Assembly: GCA_947494035.1 (NCBI GenBank)
Contig: CANLTN010000005.1
Coordinates: 62,001-126,000 of the forward strand
Source: Pseudovibrio sp947494035
GTDB lineage: Bacteria > Pseudomonadota > Alphaproteobacteria > Rhizobiales > Stappiaceae
DNA length: 64,000 nucleotides
Direction of reading: 5' to 3'
The position numbers were made by a program, and so were the translations under genes. Positions within the stretch are counted from its first letter, which is position 1. Every line of letters starts with the position of its first letter. The notes under the pieces were generated by a model, which saw only the letters and a program-made list of their open reading frames with translations, did not search any database and had not been told where the DNA came from. Shown here piece after piece: positions 16,870 through 26,088 of the stretch.

Positions 16870-17310
16870 ATGAAAACTGCAGACGTGGCTGGTCGCGATC
16901 CTTTAGATTTGGGTGTAAACTCCGAAAGCGCAACGGCTCGGGAAGTTGAAAATCTCTATACCGAGGTCGAGGTCGTGCTTGATAAGTGCGAGACGACGAT
17001 TGCAAAGCAGCCGGTGCTTTACCCTTCAGACCGGCAGGCTCAAATCACCTCTTTCGTTATTACGCTGGCACCGGGGGCGGTTGTTGCGGAGCACATGCAC
17101 CCCGTGCCCGCTTACGGATATATACTTGATGGTGAGCTGACGATCACCTATGAGAAAGAAACCCCTCTGACTTTTAAAAAGGGGGAGGCGTTTATTGAGG
17201 CTGTTCATACCTGGCACCACGGCAAAAATACCGGAACAGTGCCAACGCGAATCCTGGCTGTATTTATGGGAGCGAAGGGTTTGCCGAATGTGATACAGCC
17301 TCCTGAATAG
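16870..17310 (+). CDS. Cupin-domain protein
   Basis: A 146-residue single-domain cupin. The first metal-binding motif is seen as APGAVVAEHMHPVPAYGYILDG, of which the core is EHMHP; the usual glutamate is replaced by tyrosine. The second motif is HTWHHGKN. It may bind a metal through three histidines. I start at the ATG at 16870, which has AGGAAGG upstream, rather than the GTG at 16861. No enzymatic role can be assigned. It interrupts the usual acnA-ccmA neighbourhood. Confidence 0.8.
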   Translation: MKTADVAGRDPLDLGVNSESATAREVENLYTEVEVVLDKCETTIAKQPVLYPSDRQAQITSFVITLAPGAVVAEHMHPVPAYGYILDGELTITYEKETPLTFKKGEAFIEAVHTWHHGKNTGTVPTRILAVFMGAKGLPNVIQPPE

Positions 17311-17342
17311 GGTGGTTTGCGCAAAGACGGGATCATGCAAAC

Positions 17343-17405
17343 TGCTCTAATTCTTTGTTGGAGCGTATCTTATCCGGAAACCGGATCCATTTTTCGGGAT
17401 ACGCC
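17343..17405. repeat. RIME-like dispersed palindrome, copy 3
   Basis: TGCTCTAATTCTTTGTTGGA precedes GCGTATCTTATCCGGAAACC, then GGATCCATTTTTCGGGATACGC: the same mosaic as copies at 6537 and 44170. It lies directly upstream of ccmA. Confidence 0.7.
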
Positions 17406-17451
17406 GTCAGTTTGGTAAGCAGCGTTAGCTGCTGTGGTGGTTTCGGGCGCA

Positions 17452-18165
17452 ATGAACCAATTGAAGTTAGTCTGTCAGGGTGTTGCATGTGATCGCGGTG
17501 GCCGCAGGGTTTTGAACCACGTCGACCTTGAGGTTGGCTCAGGCGAAGCACTGATCGTGCAGGGTCCCAACGGTGTTGGTAAGTCCAGTCTGCTGCGTGT
17601 GATCGCCGGGCTGGTGGCGAAAGCGAACGGTACGATCACGCTAGAAGGCGGGATGCCTGAGCGCTCTGTTGCCGAGCATTCCCATTATTTCGGGCACCTT
17701 GATGCGTTGAAGCCTCTGCAAACTGTCCTTGAGAATCTGAGTTTCTGGCGGAGTTTCTTTGAGCCAGCTGAGTTTGGCGATGGCAAAGTACGTGAAAGCA
17801 TGAGCGAGTTGGAAGCGCTGGATACTCTGGGTATCGCGCATACATCCAGTCTGCCAGCGGGCTACTTAAGTGCTGGTCAGCGCCGACGCCTTTCGGTGGC
17901 GCGCTTATTAGTGGTGCCTCGTCCGGTCTGGCTGCTTGATGAGCCGACGTCTGCGCTCGATAAAGCTTCTGAAGAAGTGTTGTTGGGCTTGATTGCTGAT
18001 CATATCCACGCTGGTGGTCTTGTGGTTGCAGCGACCCATCTGCCGCTTAATCTGCCCAATACCAAGTTCCTTAACCTGTCGCCGGTGACGACGGAAAGTG
18101 AACACATGTTTGCCGGAGATGATCTGGACGATTATTTCGACGAACCTGAGCAGGACGAGGGCTGA
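17452..18165 (+). CDS. ccmA: Haem ABC exporter ATP-binding protein CcmA
   Basis: CcmA is the ATPase of the CcmABCD complex, which releases haem-loaded CcmE for cytochrome c maturation. Walker A is GPNGVGKSS, the signature is LSAGQRRRLSVAR and Walker B is VWLLDEPTSALD. I start at the ATG at 17452 (237 residues); an in-frame GTG at 17434 is the alternative. It is 2 nt from ccmB and opens the ccmABCDG operon. Confidence 0.93.
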   Translation: MNQLKLVCQGVACDRGGRRVLNHVDLEVGSGEALIVQGPNGVGKSSLLRVIAGLVAKANGTITLEGGMPERSVAEHSHYFGHLDALKPLQTVLENLSFWRSFFEPAEFGDGKVRESMSELEALDTLGIAHTSSLPAGYLSAGQRRRLSVARLLVVPRPVWLLDEPTSALDKASEEVLLGLIADHIHAGGLVVAATHLPLNLPNTKFLNLSPVTTESEHMFAGDDLDDYFDEPEQDEG

Positions 18166-18167
18166 TC

Positions 18168-18836
18168 ATGAGTTGGATGAAGAGTCTTTTTGTTCGCGAA
18201 TATCAACTAGCGAACCGCGTTGGCGGTGGTGCGTTGATTGGCGTGCTGTTCTTTCTGGCTGTGGTGACGATTTTCCCGTTTGGTGTGGGGCCGGATATGA
18301 TCCTGCTGTCGCGGATCGGTGCCGCCATCCTCTGGATTGGTGCGCTGCTGGCAACGTTGCTCGGGCTGGACCGGCTGTTTCAGGCGGATCGTGAAGACGG
18401 CAGTCTTGAGCTTCTGGTGATGTCCGGGCGCTCGCTGGAGCTGGTTGTGCTGATCAAATGTGCGGCGCACTGGGCAGCGACGGGGCTTCCGCTGGTGTTG
18501 GCGACACCGGTTCTTTCATTGTTTGTGGGGTTGGACTTCCAGAGTATCGTTCTGGTGACGCTGACCTTGCTTGTAGGAGCGCCTGCACTGACGCTTGTTG
18601 GTGCCGTGGGTGCTGGTGTTACTGTGTCCATGCGGCGGGGTGGAGTGTTGCTCTCCATTCTGGTTATTCCGCTGGCAATCCCCATTCTGATCTTTGGTGT
18701 GAGTGCAGCGACGGCGGGGGCGATTGACTCCAATAACTTCCTTGTTCCGTTCCTGTTTTTGTGTGCCTTGACACTTTTTGGTCTTGTTGTTGGACCTCTG
18801 GCAGCGGCTGCGGCACTTCGCGTTTCAGGTGAGTAA
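18168..18836 (+). CDS. ccmB: Haem exporter membrane protein CcmB
   Basis: An integral membrane partner of CcmA with six hydrophobic segments in 222 residues. The early FVREYQLANR and the FQADREDGSLELLVMSGRS region between segments 2 and 3 are typical of CcmB. It follows ccmA by 2 nt and so should be translationally coupled. Confidence 0.92.
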   Translation: MSWMKSLFVREYQLANRVGGGALIGVLFFLAVVTIFPFGVGPDMILLSRIGAAILWIGALLATLLGLDRLFQADREDGSLELLVMSGRSLELVVLIKCAAHWAATGLPLVLATPVLSLFVGLDFQSIVLVTLTLLVGAPALTLVGAVGAGVTVSMRRGGVLLSILVIPLAIPILIFGVSAATAGAIDSNNFLVPFLFLCALTLFGLVVGPLAAAAALRVSGE

Positions 18837-19013
18837 TGGTTGCATGCGGGAGATTGTTGCAATTTCTTTGCATGCTAAGTGTAAGTAACATCGACTAAAA
18901 TTAGTGAATTACGGAAAAGTGAAGTGTCAAATTGTTTATAATCAATGATCATCGCGTGTCCGTGACACAATGTACACATTGATGCTTCGTCATTCTCAGT
19001 TTAGAACGGCTCT

Positions 19014-19793
19014 ATGACCTTATACGATCTTGCAAACCCAACCCGGTTCCTGAAGCTTGTGAAAGTTGTGCTTCCCTGGCTTATCGTTGCGACGGTCGCT
19101 GCGCTTGCAGTTGGCTTGTACTTCGCGTTTTTTGTTGCGCCTGAAGATTACCAGCAAGGCCAGACAGTGCGCATTATGTTTGTGCACGTGCCTTCTGCCC
19201 AGCTCGCATTGATGTGTTATGCGATGATGGCACTATCTTCGGTTGGTTCTCTGGTCTGGAAGCATCCGCTGGCTGATGTTTCCGCAAAGGCTGCTGCGCC
19301 GCTTGGCGCTGCCTTCACGTTTCTGGCTCTGTTTTCCGGCGCAGTCTGGGGCAAGCCGATGTGGGGTACGTTTTGGGTTTGGGATGCAAGACTGACTTCC
19401 TTCCTCGTGCTGCTGATTATGTATCTGGGCATTATCGCGCTTTGGAAGGCGATTGAAGATCCTATCAAGGCTGCAAAAGTGAACGCGATCATCACTCTGG
19501 TTGGTGTGGTCAACGTGGTCATCATCAAGTTTTCCGTTGAGTGGTGGAATACACTGCACCAGCCGCCGAGCATCATTCGCAGCGGTGGGCCTGCTATTCA
19601 CTCTTCCATTCTTATTCCGTTAGGTTTGATGGCTCTGGCATTTGTGCTTTTGTTTGTGACCTTGCATCTGATGAGCATGCGTAACGAGATTATGCGCCGT
19701 CGGATCAGGGCAATGCGGATGCGCGCAGCATCTGTTGCTCCGGCTGCCTCCAGCAGCACAATGTCCAAAGCAGCTCCTGCTGGTGCGAGGTAA
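19014..19793 (+). CDS. ccmC: Haem transporter/handling protein CcmC
   Basis: CcmC presents haem to the chaperone CcmE in the periplasm. The 259-residue protein has six membrane segments, the tryptophan-rich haem-handling motif WGTFWVWDARLTS, and the two periplasmic histidines (in VHVPSAQ and LHQPPS). It is separated from ccmB by 177 nt, longer than the other gaps in the cluster; I saw no gene there. Confidence 0.94.
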   Translation: MTLYDLANPTRFLKLVKVVLPWLIVATVAALAVGLYFAFFVAPEDYQQGQTVRIMFVHVPSAQLALMCYAMMALSSVGSLVWKHPLADVSAKAAAPLGAAFTFLALFSGAVWGKPMWGTFWVWDARLTSFLVLLIMYLGIIALWKAIEDPIKAAKVNAIITLVGVVNVVIIKFSVEWWNTLHQPPSIIRSGGPAIHSSILIPLGLMALAFVLLFVTLHLMSMRNEIMRRRIRAMRMRAASVAPAASSSTMSKAAPAGAR

Positions 19794-19798
19794 AGACA

Positions 19799-20029
19799 AT
19801 GGATTTTTCAGAGTTTGGTCGTCATGCGGAATATGTGGTAGCTGCTTATGCAATGGCTGCGTTTGTCATCTGCGCCCTGATTATCTGGGTGCGTGCAGAT
19901 CAGTCCCGACTGGAGAAAGAGTTGCAGGCGTTGGAAGCGAGTGGTATTCGCCGTCGCTCCGCACGCCGTGCAGGTCCTTCTGTCAGTCAGATGGCCTCCG
20001 CCCCAGCCAATGAAAAGAATGAGAAATAA
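19799..20029 (+). CDS. ccmD: Haem exporter small subunit CcmD
   Basis: A 76-residue protein with one N-terminal membrane segment (AYAMAAFVICALIIWV) followed by a basic helix, LEKELQALEASGIRRRS, as in CcmD, which ties CcmE to CcmC and helps haem release. It lies 5 nt after ccmC and 5 nt before ccmG. Confidence 0.85.
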   Translation: MDFSEFGRHAEYVVAAYAMAAFVICALIIWVRADQSRLEKELQALEASGIRRRSARRAGPSVSQMASAPANEKNEK

Positions 20030-20034
20030 CAGGT

Positions 20035-20628
20035 ATGGCAAGCGATATGAATGAGGAAAAGAAGCGAGGCGTTTCACCGCTTTTTCTGCTTCCGCTGGTG
20101 GTTTTTGGTGCACTGGCTGTTCTTATGGGATTCTGGCTGCTTTCCGGCCATGACCCGAAAGAGTTGCCATCTGCCCTGATCAATAAGCCTGCGCCCGAGT
20201 TCGAGCTTCCTCCTGTTACCGGGCTGCAGCGTGATGGCGCACAGGTGCCGGGCTTCTCGCACAGCGATCTGCTTGGTCAGGTCACCGTTGTGAACGTGTT
20301 TGCATCCTGGTGTGCGCCCTGCCGTGCAGAGCACAGATACCTGATGGACCTTGCCGAGGATAACCGGTATGAGGTCGCTGGCCTGAACTACAAGGATACT
20401 GAAGTGCAGGCGACCCGGTTCCTGGATGAGCTGGGCAATCCTTACGACCGCGTTGGGTTTGACACTGGCCGTGCTGGTATTGAATGGGGCGTTTACGGTG
20501 TTCCGGAAACCTTCATCGTTGATAAGGCTGGTCAGATCCGTTACAAGTTTGTCGGTCCATTGAGCGAAGCTAGTTATCGCGATGTCTTCTTACCGGAGCT
20601 TGAAAAGATTCTGAACGAATCCGAGTAG
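20035..20628 (+). CDS. ccmG: Thiol:disulfide oxidoreductase CcmG/DsbE
   Basis: CcmG keeps the apocytochrome CxxCH cysteines reduced in the periplasm. The 197-residue protein has an N-terminal anchor (about 15-40) and a thioredoxin domain with WCAPCRAEH and the cis-proline loop VYGVPETFIVD. It ends the ccm operon. The ATG at 20047 is an alternative start. Confidence 0.93.
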   Translation: MASDMNEEKKRGVSPLFLLPLVVFGALAVLMGFWLLSGHDPKELPSALINKPAPEFELPPVTGLQRDGAQVPGFSHSDLLGQVTVVNVFASWCAPCRAEHRYLMDLAEDNRYEVAGLNYKDTEVQATRFLDELGNPYDRVGFDTGRAGIEWGVYGVPETFIVDKAGQIRYKFVGPLSEASYRDVFLPELEKILNESE

Positions 20629-20749
20629 GACCCACGCCTCTGTTGCCTAAGATTGTCAGGGGCTCACTTGGATGTGATTCTACTGTTATCTGGTTATTGT
20701 TTAGGTTAGCACTGCACAGCTGTGACTTAAATAATTGCAAAGGGCCGAA

Positions 20750-21493
20750 ATGCGGTGGTTTTCTTTAAATAGAGTGAAGGGTTTTTGTCTTGCGGCGGGG
20801 ATCGGTTTTCTAACCGCTCTGTCTGCTCAGGCTGAAACCCCCAAAGCCGTGATTGAGCTTTTTACCAGTCAGGGCTGTTCATCCTGCCCGCCTGCCGACC
20901 GCTTTATGGATGAGCTTACCGCTGACGATCTGGATGTGGTTGTCCTTTCCTATCACGTTGACTACTGGGATTATTTTGGCTGGAAGGACACTTTGGGTTC
21001 GCCTGTGTTCACACAGCGCCAGAAGGACTATGCCAAGAGCCGTGGTGATGCGCAGGTTTATACGCCACAGGTTGTTGTGAATGGCCGCGGACACATGGTT
21101 GGCAGTGATCGGCCTGCGATTACGAACGCAATCCGCAGATCCTCGGGCATGAGTGTGCAGGTGGATGCCATGCTGGATGACAACGTGCTGACGGTGGAGC
21201 TTTCCGGTTCTCAAACCGAGCAGGGCCAGAAGGCAGACGTTTATCTACTTGGTATTGAAAAAGAGACTGTTGTGAAGATCCAGCGCGGCGAAAATGCTGG
21301 CACGACGCAGACCTATAAGAACGTAGTACGCAGTATTATGCCGATTGGCATGTGGTCCGGTTCGCCAGAAGTTTTCCGTTTGCCACGCACTGCTCTCAAG
21401 ATGTTTGACTCCAGAAACTGGGCGGTTCTGGTTCAGACGAACTCGGGTGAGATGCCGGGTGATATCATTGGGGCAGCTTTTTACGATAAGTAG
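20750..21493 (+). CDS. DUF1223 secreted thioredoxin-like protein
   Basis: A DUF1223 protein of 247 residues. A Sec signal peptide (FCLAAGIGFLTALSAQA) is followed by a thioredoxin-like start, VIELFTSQGCSSCPPADR, with a CSSC redox pair. SYHVDYWDYFGWKDTLGS and YTPQVVVNGR are family signatures. It probably acts in the periplasm; the partner is unknown. Homologues often lie near acnA and ccm in alphaproteobacteria, consistent with a link to thiol chemistry. I use the ATG at 20750, with AAGGG upstream, rather than an earlier TTG. Confidence 0.86.
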   Translation: MRWFSLNRVKGFCLAAGIGFLTALSAQAETPKAVIELFTSQGCSSCPPADRFMDELTADDLDVVVLSYHVDYWDYFGWKDTLGSPVFTQRQKDYAKSRGDAQVYTPQVVVNGRGHMVGSDRPAITNAIRRSSGMSVQVDAMLDDNVLTVELSGSQTEQGQKADVYLLGIEKETVVKIQRGENAGTTQTYKNVVRSIMPIGMWSGSPEVFRLPRTALKMFDSRNWAVLVQTNSGEMPGDIIGAAFYDK

Positions 21494-21649
21494 CGCGGCT
21501 GATAAGTAACTCGTGGTTCTCAATCGCGGGTTTGGCGCAATTAGGCATAAAAAGTGCCCATTTCAACCTGTTCCATTATTTAATATGCCACTGAAACCTG
21601 ATAGATGACGGTATCTTTCTAAGTAGTCATCGAGTTTGAATTAAGGTGG

Positions 21650-22546
21650 ATGTGGCATATGGACCAGAGCATGCGCTTCGCGCTGGGCAGCATTATCATT
21701 GGCATATTGGTATTTACGCTTAAATACGCTGCCTTTGTGATGACTGGCTCGATTGCGTTCTATTCCGACGCCCTTGAAACCTCCATCAATATTGCGAGTG
21801 CGATTGCTGCTGCCGGTGCTTTGTATCTGGCGCGCAAGCCTGCTGATCAAAATCACCCATTCGGTCACTACAAGGCAGAGTATTTTGCCGCGGTTCTTGA
21901 AGGTGTTCTGATCGTTTTGGCGGCGGTTCTGATCCTTAGAAAATCCTATATGGGTTTGACAGAGTCCTATGAGCTTGAATTCAATCTGCAGGGTATTGGG
22001 CTGAACTTCCTGTCTTCTGTCATCAACTGTGTTTGGGCAATGGCCTTGATGCGGGTCGGTAAAGCGCACAGGTCTCCGGCATTGCAAGCGGATGCCCGAC
22101 ATATCATGACGGATGTTTATACCTCTGTTGGGGTATTGGTTGGTATTGCTGCGGTATGGCTGACTGGATGGCAGATCTTTGATCCGCTGCTTGCTGGCGT
22201 GGTTGCGGTCAACATTATGTGGTCTGGTTGGAAGCTGGTCCGTGAGTCCATTGGCGGTTTGATGGATGAGGCCGCTCCGGAGGAGGAACAGGAGGCACTG
22301 CGTGTCCTGATTTCCAAGTTTGGAGAGGGTGCGCTGGAGGCGCATGACCTGAGAACACGCCATGCTGGCCATGTTACGTTCGTTGAATTCCATCTGGTTG
22401 TGCCGGGGGAGATGACCGTTCAGGATGCCCATGCGATTTGTGATCGCATTGAGGAAGGCATCGGAGAAAAGATGCCAGGTGCGCGGGTGACCATCCATGT
22501 TGAGCCGGAAAATCACGCCAAGCATTCGGGGATTGTTGTTTTATAG
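21650..22546 (+). CDS. Cation diffusion facilitator family transporter
   Basis: A 298-residue CDF protein with six membrane segments and a C-terminal cytoplasmic ferredoxin-like domain (about 205-290). The membrane-site motif in segment 5 is HIMTD (HxxxD). In segment 2 the sequence is SDALETSIN rather than the DxxxD of FieF, a variant I recognise from other CDF branches. HPFGHYKAEY is the conserved loop. It should export a divalent metal (Zn, Fe, Mn or Co) by proton antiport; which metal cannot be told. Confidence 0.88.
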   Translation: MWHMDQSMRFALGSIIIGILVFTLKYAAFVMTGSIAFYSDALETSINIASAIAAAGALYLARKPADQNHPFGHYKAEYFAAVLEGVLIVLAAVLILRKSYMGLTESYELEFNLQGIGLNFLSSVINCVWAMALMRVGKAHRSPALQADARHIMTDVYTSVGVLVGIAAVWLTGWQIFDPLLAGVVAVNIMWSGWKLVRESIGGLMDEAAPEEEQEALRVLISKFGEGALEAHDLRTRHAGHVTFVEFHLVVPGEMTVQDAHAICDRIEEGIGEKMPGARVTIHVEPENHAKHSGIVVL

Positions 22547-22643
22547 GGACTTATGACGCTTGAGATCTGCACTGAGTTGGTTAGCAGGGGCTCCCGATAG
22601 ACCATCGGACCTGCTACAATTGACAAGGGCTGATGCGAGTTTC

Positions 22644-23009
22644 CTATGCGGCGGCGTTGAAGTAGTCTTCTCTTAGAAGCGCGGTGCCATCTGATTGCAG
22701 GACCCAGAGTTCCTTCGCAATGTTGCCGTGTGCTTTGTTCATCTTCCAGTCAGAGGAGAGAATGGCGGCGTGTTCGCCAGCAGCGACGATTTGAGGGTTG
22801 ATGTACTCGACATCTGAGAAGCCTTCCCGAATAAGCATTTGCCAGAACTCGAGAATCTCGGCGCGGCCATGATAGGTGCCAAAGGGCTTGGCCTCCATAA
22901 CGGCGTTGGCCTCGTAGCAGTCGGCGCAAGCCTGAGCGTCGCCCGCGTTGAATGCGTGCTGCCACTTCTGGCTGGCTTCTTTAACTGCTGCTTCCAATTC
23001 ACTGTTCAT
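22644..23009 (-). CDS. NTF2/SnoaL-like protein
   Basis: A 121-residue protein of the SnoaL/ketosteroid-isomerase-like fold: an N-terminal helix pair (WQHAFNAGDAQACADCYEANAVM), the phrase GTYHGRAEILEFW, and alternating strands to the end. Such proteins may be enzymes or binding proteins; no substrate is evident. I choose the ATG at 23009 with GGAG 7 nt upstream; the frame extends back to 23114 without conserved features. Confidence 0.75.
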   Translation of the reverse strand: MNSELEAAVKEASQKWQHAFNAGDAQACADCYEANAVMEAKPFGTYHGRAEILEFWQMLIREGFSDVEYINPQIVAAGEHAAILSSDWKMNKAHGNIAKELWVLQSDGTALLREDYFNAAA

Positions 23010-23286
23010 CATCGGACTCCAAAGCTCGGGCGCTTGCGCCTCTTTGTTTGGACGTAGGATGAAGAGCGAATCTTGATTAGAAATGGACGTGTTTGGCATT
23101 CCTGAAAGTAGCACCTATGAAAGGTGAAGTCCGTCTTTCAAATGTGGTGGGCGGATTTGAACCGACTAGTAAGCTGGGGTATCAACTTTCCTAAGCTTTT
23201 GGGTTGCTTTGTTTTTGTAGTGTTTAGGGTTCGGTCGCAAAGCTATCTGTTAAGTGGAATTGATAGGCTGGTAATTGCAGCCATAG

Positions 23287-23316
23287 AAAAAGCCCGGCGG
23301 TGGTAGCCGGGCTTTG
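23287..23316 (-). terminator. Terminator of glnK-amtB (works on both strands)
   Basis: AAAGCCCGGC-TACCACC-GCCGGGCTTTTTC on the minus strand, ~60 nt after the amtB stop. Confidence 0.9.
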
Positions 23317-23374
23317 TGTTTTCATAGTGCAGTTCTGGGAGAGGGTTTTAATCCTCCCAGATTTGGCGTGTTGT

Positions 23375-24697
23375 TCAGAGGCGCTGGGAGCCAGTTCCGA
23401 ATTCCGGATAGGCTTCCACACCGATCTCGGCTTTGTCGAGGCCCATGGCTTCGTCTTCTTCGGTGACACGCAGGCCGACCAGCAGCTGGATTGCGTACCA
23501 GACAATGGTGGAGGCCACGAAGGTGAAGATACCGATTGCTGCAACGCCAATGAACTGGGTGCCGTAATATGCGTCAGAGTTGGACAGCGGTACGATCAGA
23601 GTTCCCCAGATGCCGGAGAGCAGGTGAACCGGAATTGCGCCAACCACGTCGTCGATCTTCAGCTTGTCGAGCATTGGAACTGCAAAGACCACAATGGCAC
23701 CGCCTACGCCGCCGATGAGAACGGACTGAAGTACGCTTGGAGCCAGTGGTTCAGCAGTGATGGACACGAGGCCTGCAAGTGCGCCGTTCAGCGCCATGGT
23801 GACGTCGACTTTCTTGTAGAGCAACTGTGTCAGTCCAATAGTAACGATCACGCCACCTGCAGCCGCCATGTTGGTGTTGGCGAAGATACGGGAAACGTCT
23901 GTTATGTCGCTGATGGTGCCCATAGCGAGCTGGGATGCGCCGTTGAAGCCGAACCAGCCGAGCCACAGGATAAATGTGCCCAGAGTTGCCAGTGGCATGG
24001 AGGAGCCCGGCATTACGTGGACCTGACCGTTCTTGCCGTACTTGCCTTTACGCGCGCCGAGGATGATTGCGCCGGAAAGAGCTGCCCAACCACCAACAGA
24101 GTGGACGAGGGTTGAGCCTGCAAAGTCCGCAAAGCCCATTTCGGAGAGCCAGCCAGCGCCCCACTGCCAGGAACCGGTGATCGGGTAAATAATGCCTGTG
24201 AGGACGACCACGAAGATCAGGAAGGCCCAGAGCTTGATGCGCTCCGCCATGGTGCCGGATACGATAGACGCCGTTGTTGCGCAGAAGACCATCTGGAAGA
24301 ACCAGTCAGACGCAGTGGAGTAGCCTGCGTCCAGAGCGTTGCCGCCGACAGGATCAAATGAATACGGTCCAAAGGAGCCCATGAAACCGCCGTCAACGCC
24401 GGTGTACATGAGGTTGTAGCCGGTGATCCAGAACATCAGGCCTGCGATGGAGTACAGCGCGATGTTCTTGAGGCACTGCATGGAAACGTTCTTGGTGCGA
24501 ACGAGGCCAGCTTCCAGCATGGCGAAGCCTGCAGCCATCCACATCACCAGAAAGCCGCCAATCAGGAAGAGCAGGGTGTTGAAGATGTAGGCGGTGTCGA
24601 CAGCAAGGGCGTATTTTTCTTCTGCCTGTGCCAGTGCCGGAACTGCAGAAAGGGCAAGGAGTGAACCTGCCGTAATTAGGGTGGAGGCGCGTTTCAT
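23375..24697 (-). CDS. amtB: Ammonium transporter AmtB
   Basis: The 440-residue protein starts with a cleavable signal (MKRASTLITAGSLLALSAVP...AQA), then eleven membrane segments. Amt signatures include GFAMLEAGLVRTKN, FAGSTLVHSVGG and the pore histidines (in VHSVGG and in VHLLSGIWGT). I start at the ATG at 24697. It lies downstream of glnK by 22 nt and is likely controlled by nitrogen status through that shared promoter. GlnK binding would block the channel at high nitrogen. Confidence 0.96.
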   Translation of the reverse strand: MKRASTLITAGSLLALSAVPALAQAEEKYALAVDTAYIFNTLLFLIGGFLVMWMAAGFAMLEAGLVRTKNVSMQCLKNIALYSIAGLMFWITGYNLMYTGVDGGFMGSFGPYSFDPVGGNALDAGYSTASDWFFQMVFCATTASIVSGTMAERIKLWAFLIFVVVLTGIIYPITGSWQWGAGWLSEMGFADFAGSTLVHSVGGWAALSGAIILGARKGKYGKNGQVHVMPGSSMPLATLGTFILWLGWFGFNGASQLAMGTISDITDVSRIFANTNMAAAGGVIVTIGLTQLLYKKVDVTMALNGALAGLVSITAEPLAPSVLQSVLIGGVGGAIVVFAVPMLDKLKIDDVVGAIPVHLLSGIWGTLIVPLSNSDAYYGTQFIGVAAIGIFTFVASTIVWYAIQLLVGLRVTEEDEAMGLDKAEIGVEAYPEFGTGSQRL

Positions 24698-24719
24698 GGT
24701 CTGTGTCCCCTGTGCCTGA

Positions 24720-25058
24720 TTATATTGCTTCTGCGTCAACTTCGCCGGTGCGAATGCGGACGACTTGATCAATGGAATAAACGAAGATTTTGCCATCACC
24801 GATCTGACCGGTCTGCGCTGCGCTATGGATGGCTTCGACAACTTTGTCTGCCATGTCCGATGCAACTGCGACTTCGACCTTCAGTTTTGGGAGGAAGGTG
24901 ACAGCGTATTCGGTGCCGCGATAGATTTCGGTGTGGCCCTTTTGGCGGCCATAGCCTTTGACTTCGGTAACTGTAAGCCCCTGGATGCCCAAGGTGGTGA
25001 GTGCGTCGCGCACTTCATCCAACTTAAAGGGCTTGATGATTGCCATTACGATTTTCAT
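24720..25058 (-). CDS. glnK: PII nitrogen regulator GlnK
   Basis: A 112-residue PII protein. The T-loop carries the uridylylation tyrosine in KGHTEIYRGTEY, and the C-terminal signature is IGDGKIFVYSIDQVVRIRTGE. It senses ATP/ADP and 2-oxoglutarate and gates AmtB. The start is the ATG at 25058 (MKIVMAIIKPF), not the upstream in-frame codon at 25082. It is the first gene of the glnK-amtB operon. Confidence 0.95.
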   Translation of the reverse strand: MKIVMAIIKPFKLDEVRDALTTLGIQGLTVTEVKGYGRQKGHTEIYRGTEYAVTFLPKLKVEVAVASDMADKVVEAIHSAAQTGQIGDGKIFVYSIDQVVRIRTGEVDAEAI

Positions 25059-25189
25059 ATCAGGTTCCCGTTCCCCTCTCACATCGACTGTGCCGCAAAG
25101 AGCTCTGGGACCTCTTTGATGAGACCGGGGAATTTGCCAGTAGTCTGGTCTTGATGAGAATGCCCGGCCGGCACGCTTGCCCCTTTCTA

Positions 25190-25205
25190 TTCAAGGAGCG
25201 TGCCA
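25190..25205 (-). promoter_or_regulatory. Candidate sigma-54 promoter of glnK-amtB
   Basis: The minus strand reads TGGCACG-CTCC-TTGAA. The -24 half is perfect and the spacing is right, but the -12 element has A for the normally conserved C (TTGAA for TTGCA). It lies ~130 nt before glnK, as expected for an NtrC-activated operon. I did not find a convincing NtrC site. Confidence 0.4.
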
Positions 25206-25343
25206 GTTTTGGGTGATACATGATTTTACGTAGAATCTGAGAGGTTGGCTTGGGGAATAATATTGAAAATTCAGTAGCTTGGTCGCAACGACATTTTTTG
25301 TTGAGCCGGTGATTTCCCAGTCGGGTGCAGAAGGTGCCTGTCA

Positions 25344-25383
25344 AAAAAATAGGCAGAGCCCTGAAAAGAATCTGCCTATTTTG
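25344..25383 (-). terminator. Bidirectional terminator after the DUF924 gene
   Basis: AAATAGGCAGA pairs with TCTGCCTATTT around a 17-base loop, with A- and T-runs on both sides. Confidence 0.8.
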
Positions 25384-25423
25384 TAATCACATTAATTTTG
25401 TGATTAATATTTAATCACATGTA

Positions 25424-25996
25424 TTATGCGCTGAAACCGCCAGATGCGAGGAATTCGATTTCCTCATTTGTGGAGGTGCGGCCCAGAACTTCATTGCGAT
25501 GAGGGAAGCGGCCAAACCGGCGGATAACATCCATATGGATCAGCGCGTAGTGGTAGGTGCCCTGATCGTCCAGACCGCGGAACAGATCCACGCTCAGGTC
25601 CTGCATCTCTATTTCTTCCGAGTGCTGGAACGGCATGAAGAAGAAGAGGCGATATCCTTTGGGGTATGCCGCATGGAAGTTCTTGTGCAGGGATTCCAGA
25701 GCGATTTTTAAAGCTTTGGCATCAAAATCAAATGCCTTTGGGGTGCCGCGGAAAATGTTACGCGGAAACTGGTCCAGCAAGATGAGTAGGGCGAGGGTGC
25801 CGTGTGGGGTTGCGGTCCAGTCGTCGTAGTCTCCACGGCCGGCGGCTTCTACGTCGGTTTCGAATTTCTCGCGAATTTCCTTATCAAAGGCCTCGCTACC
25901 GGTGAACCACTTTTCGCCCCCGGCGCTCCACCAGAAGTCCAGAATTTCAAGCGTTTTGCTCGTACCTGCTTTTCCATCAAGTTCAATTATCGCCAT
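25424..25996 (-). CDS. DUF924 family protein
   Basis: A 190-residue DUF924 (YPO-type) alpha-helical protein. Family signatures are ILDFWWSAG, ALLILLDQFPRNIFRGTP, FFFMPFQHSEE and RFGRFPHRNEVLGR. The family has a TPR-like fold and no established function. I start at the ATG at 25996 (MAIIELDGK). It is monocistronic with its own terminator. Confidence 0.88.
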   Translation of the reverse strand: MAIIELDGKAGTSKTLEILDFWWSAGGEKWFTGSEAFDKEIREKFETDVEAAGRGDYDDWTATPHGTLALLILLDQFPRNIFRGTPKAFDFDAKALKIALESLHKNFHAAYPKGYRLFFFMPFQHSEEIEMQDLSVDLFRGLDDQGTYHYALIHMDVIRRFGRFPHRNEVLGRTSTNEEIEFLASGGFSA

Positions 25997-26088
25997 GGTT
26001 AAATGCCCCAATATTTACTTTACTCTTGCCCGAAGTTTCGTTAGCCCGATATTAAACACAGTGGCACATTCGCGTACTTGGTGGAACA

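Larger units (their letters stand above)
25083..25423. other. Intergenic region upstream of glnK
   Basis: About 340 nt between glnK and the DUF924 gene. It holds a candidate -24/-12 promoter for glnK (25190-25205) and a strong bidirectional terminator (25344-25383). No gene was found. Confidence 0.6.
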
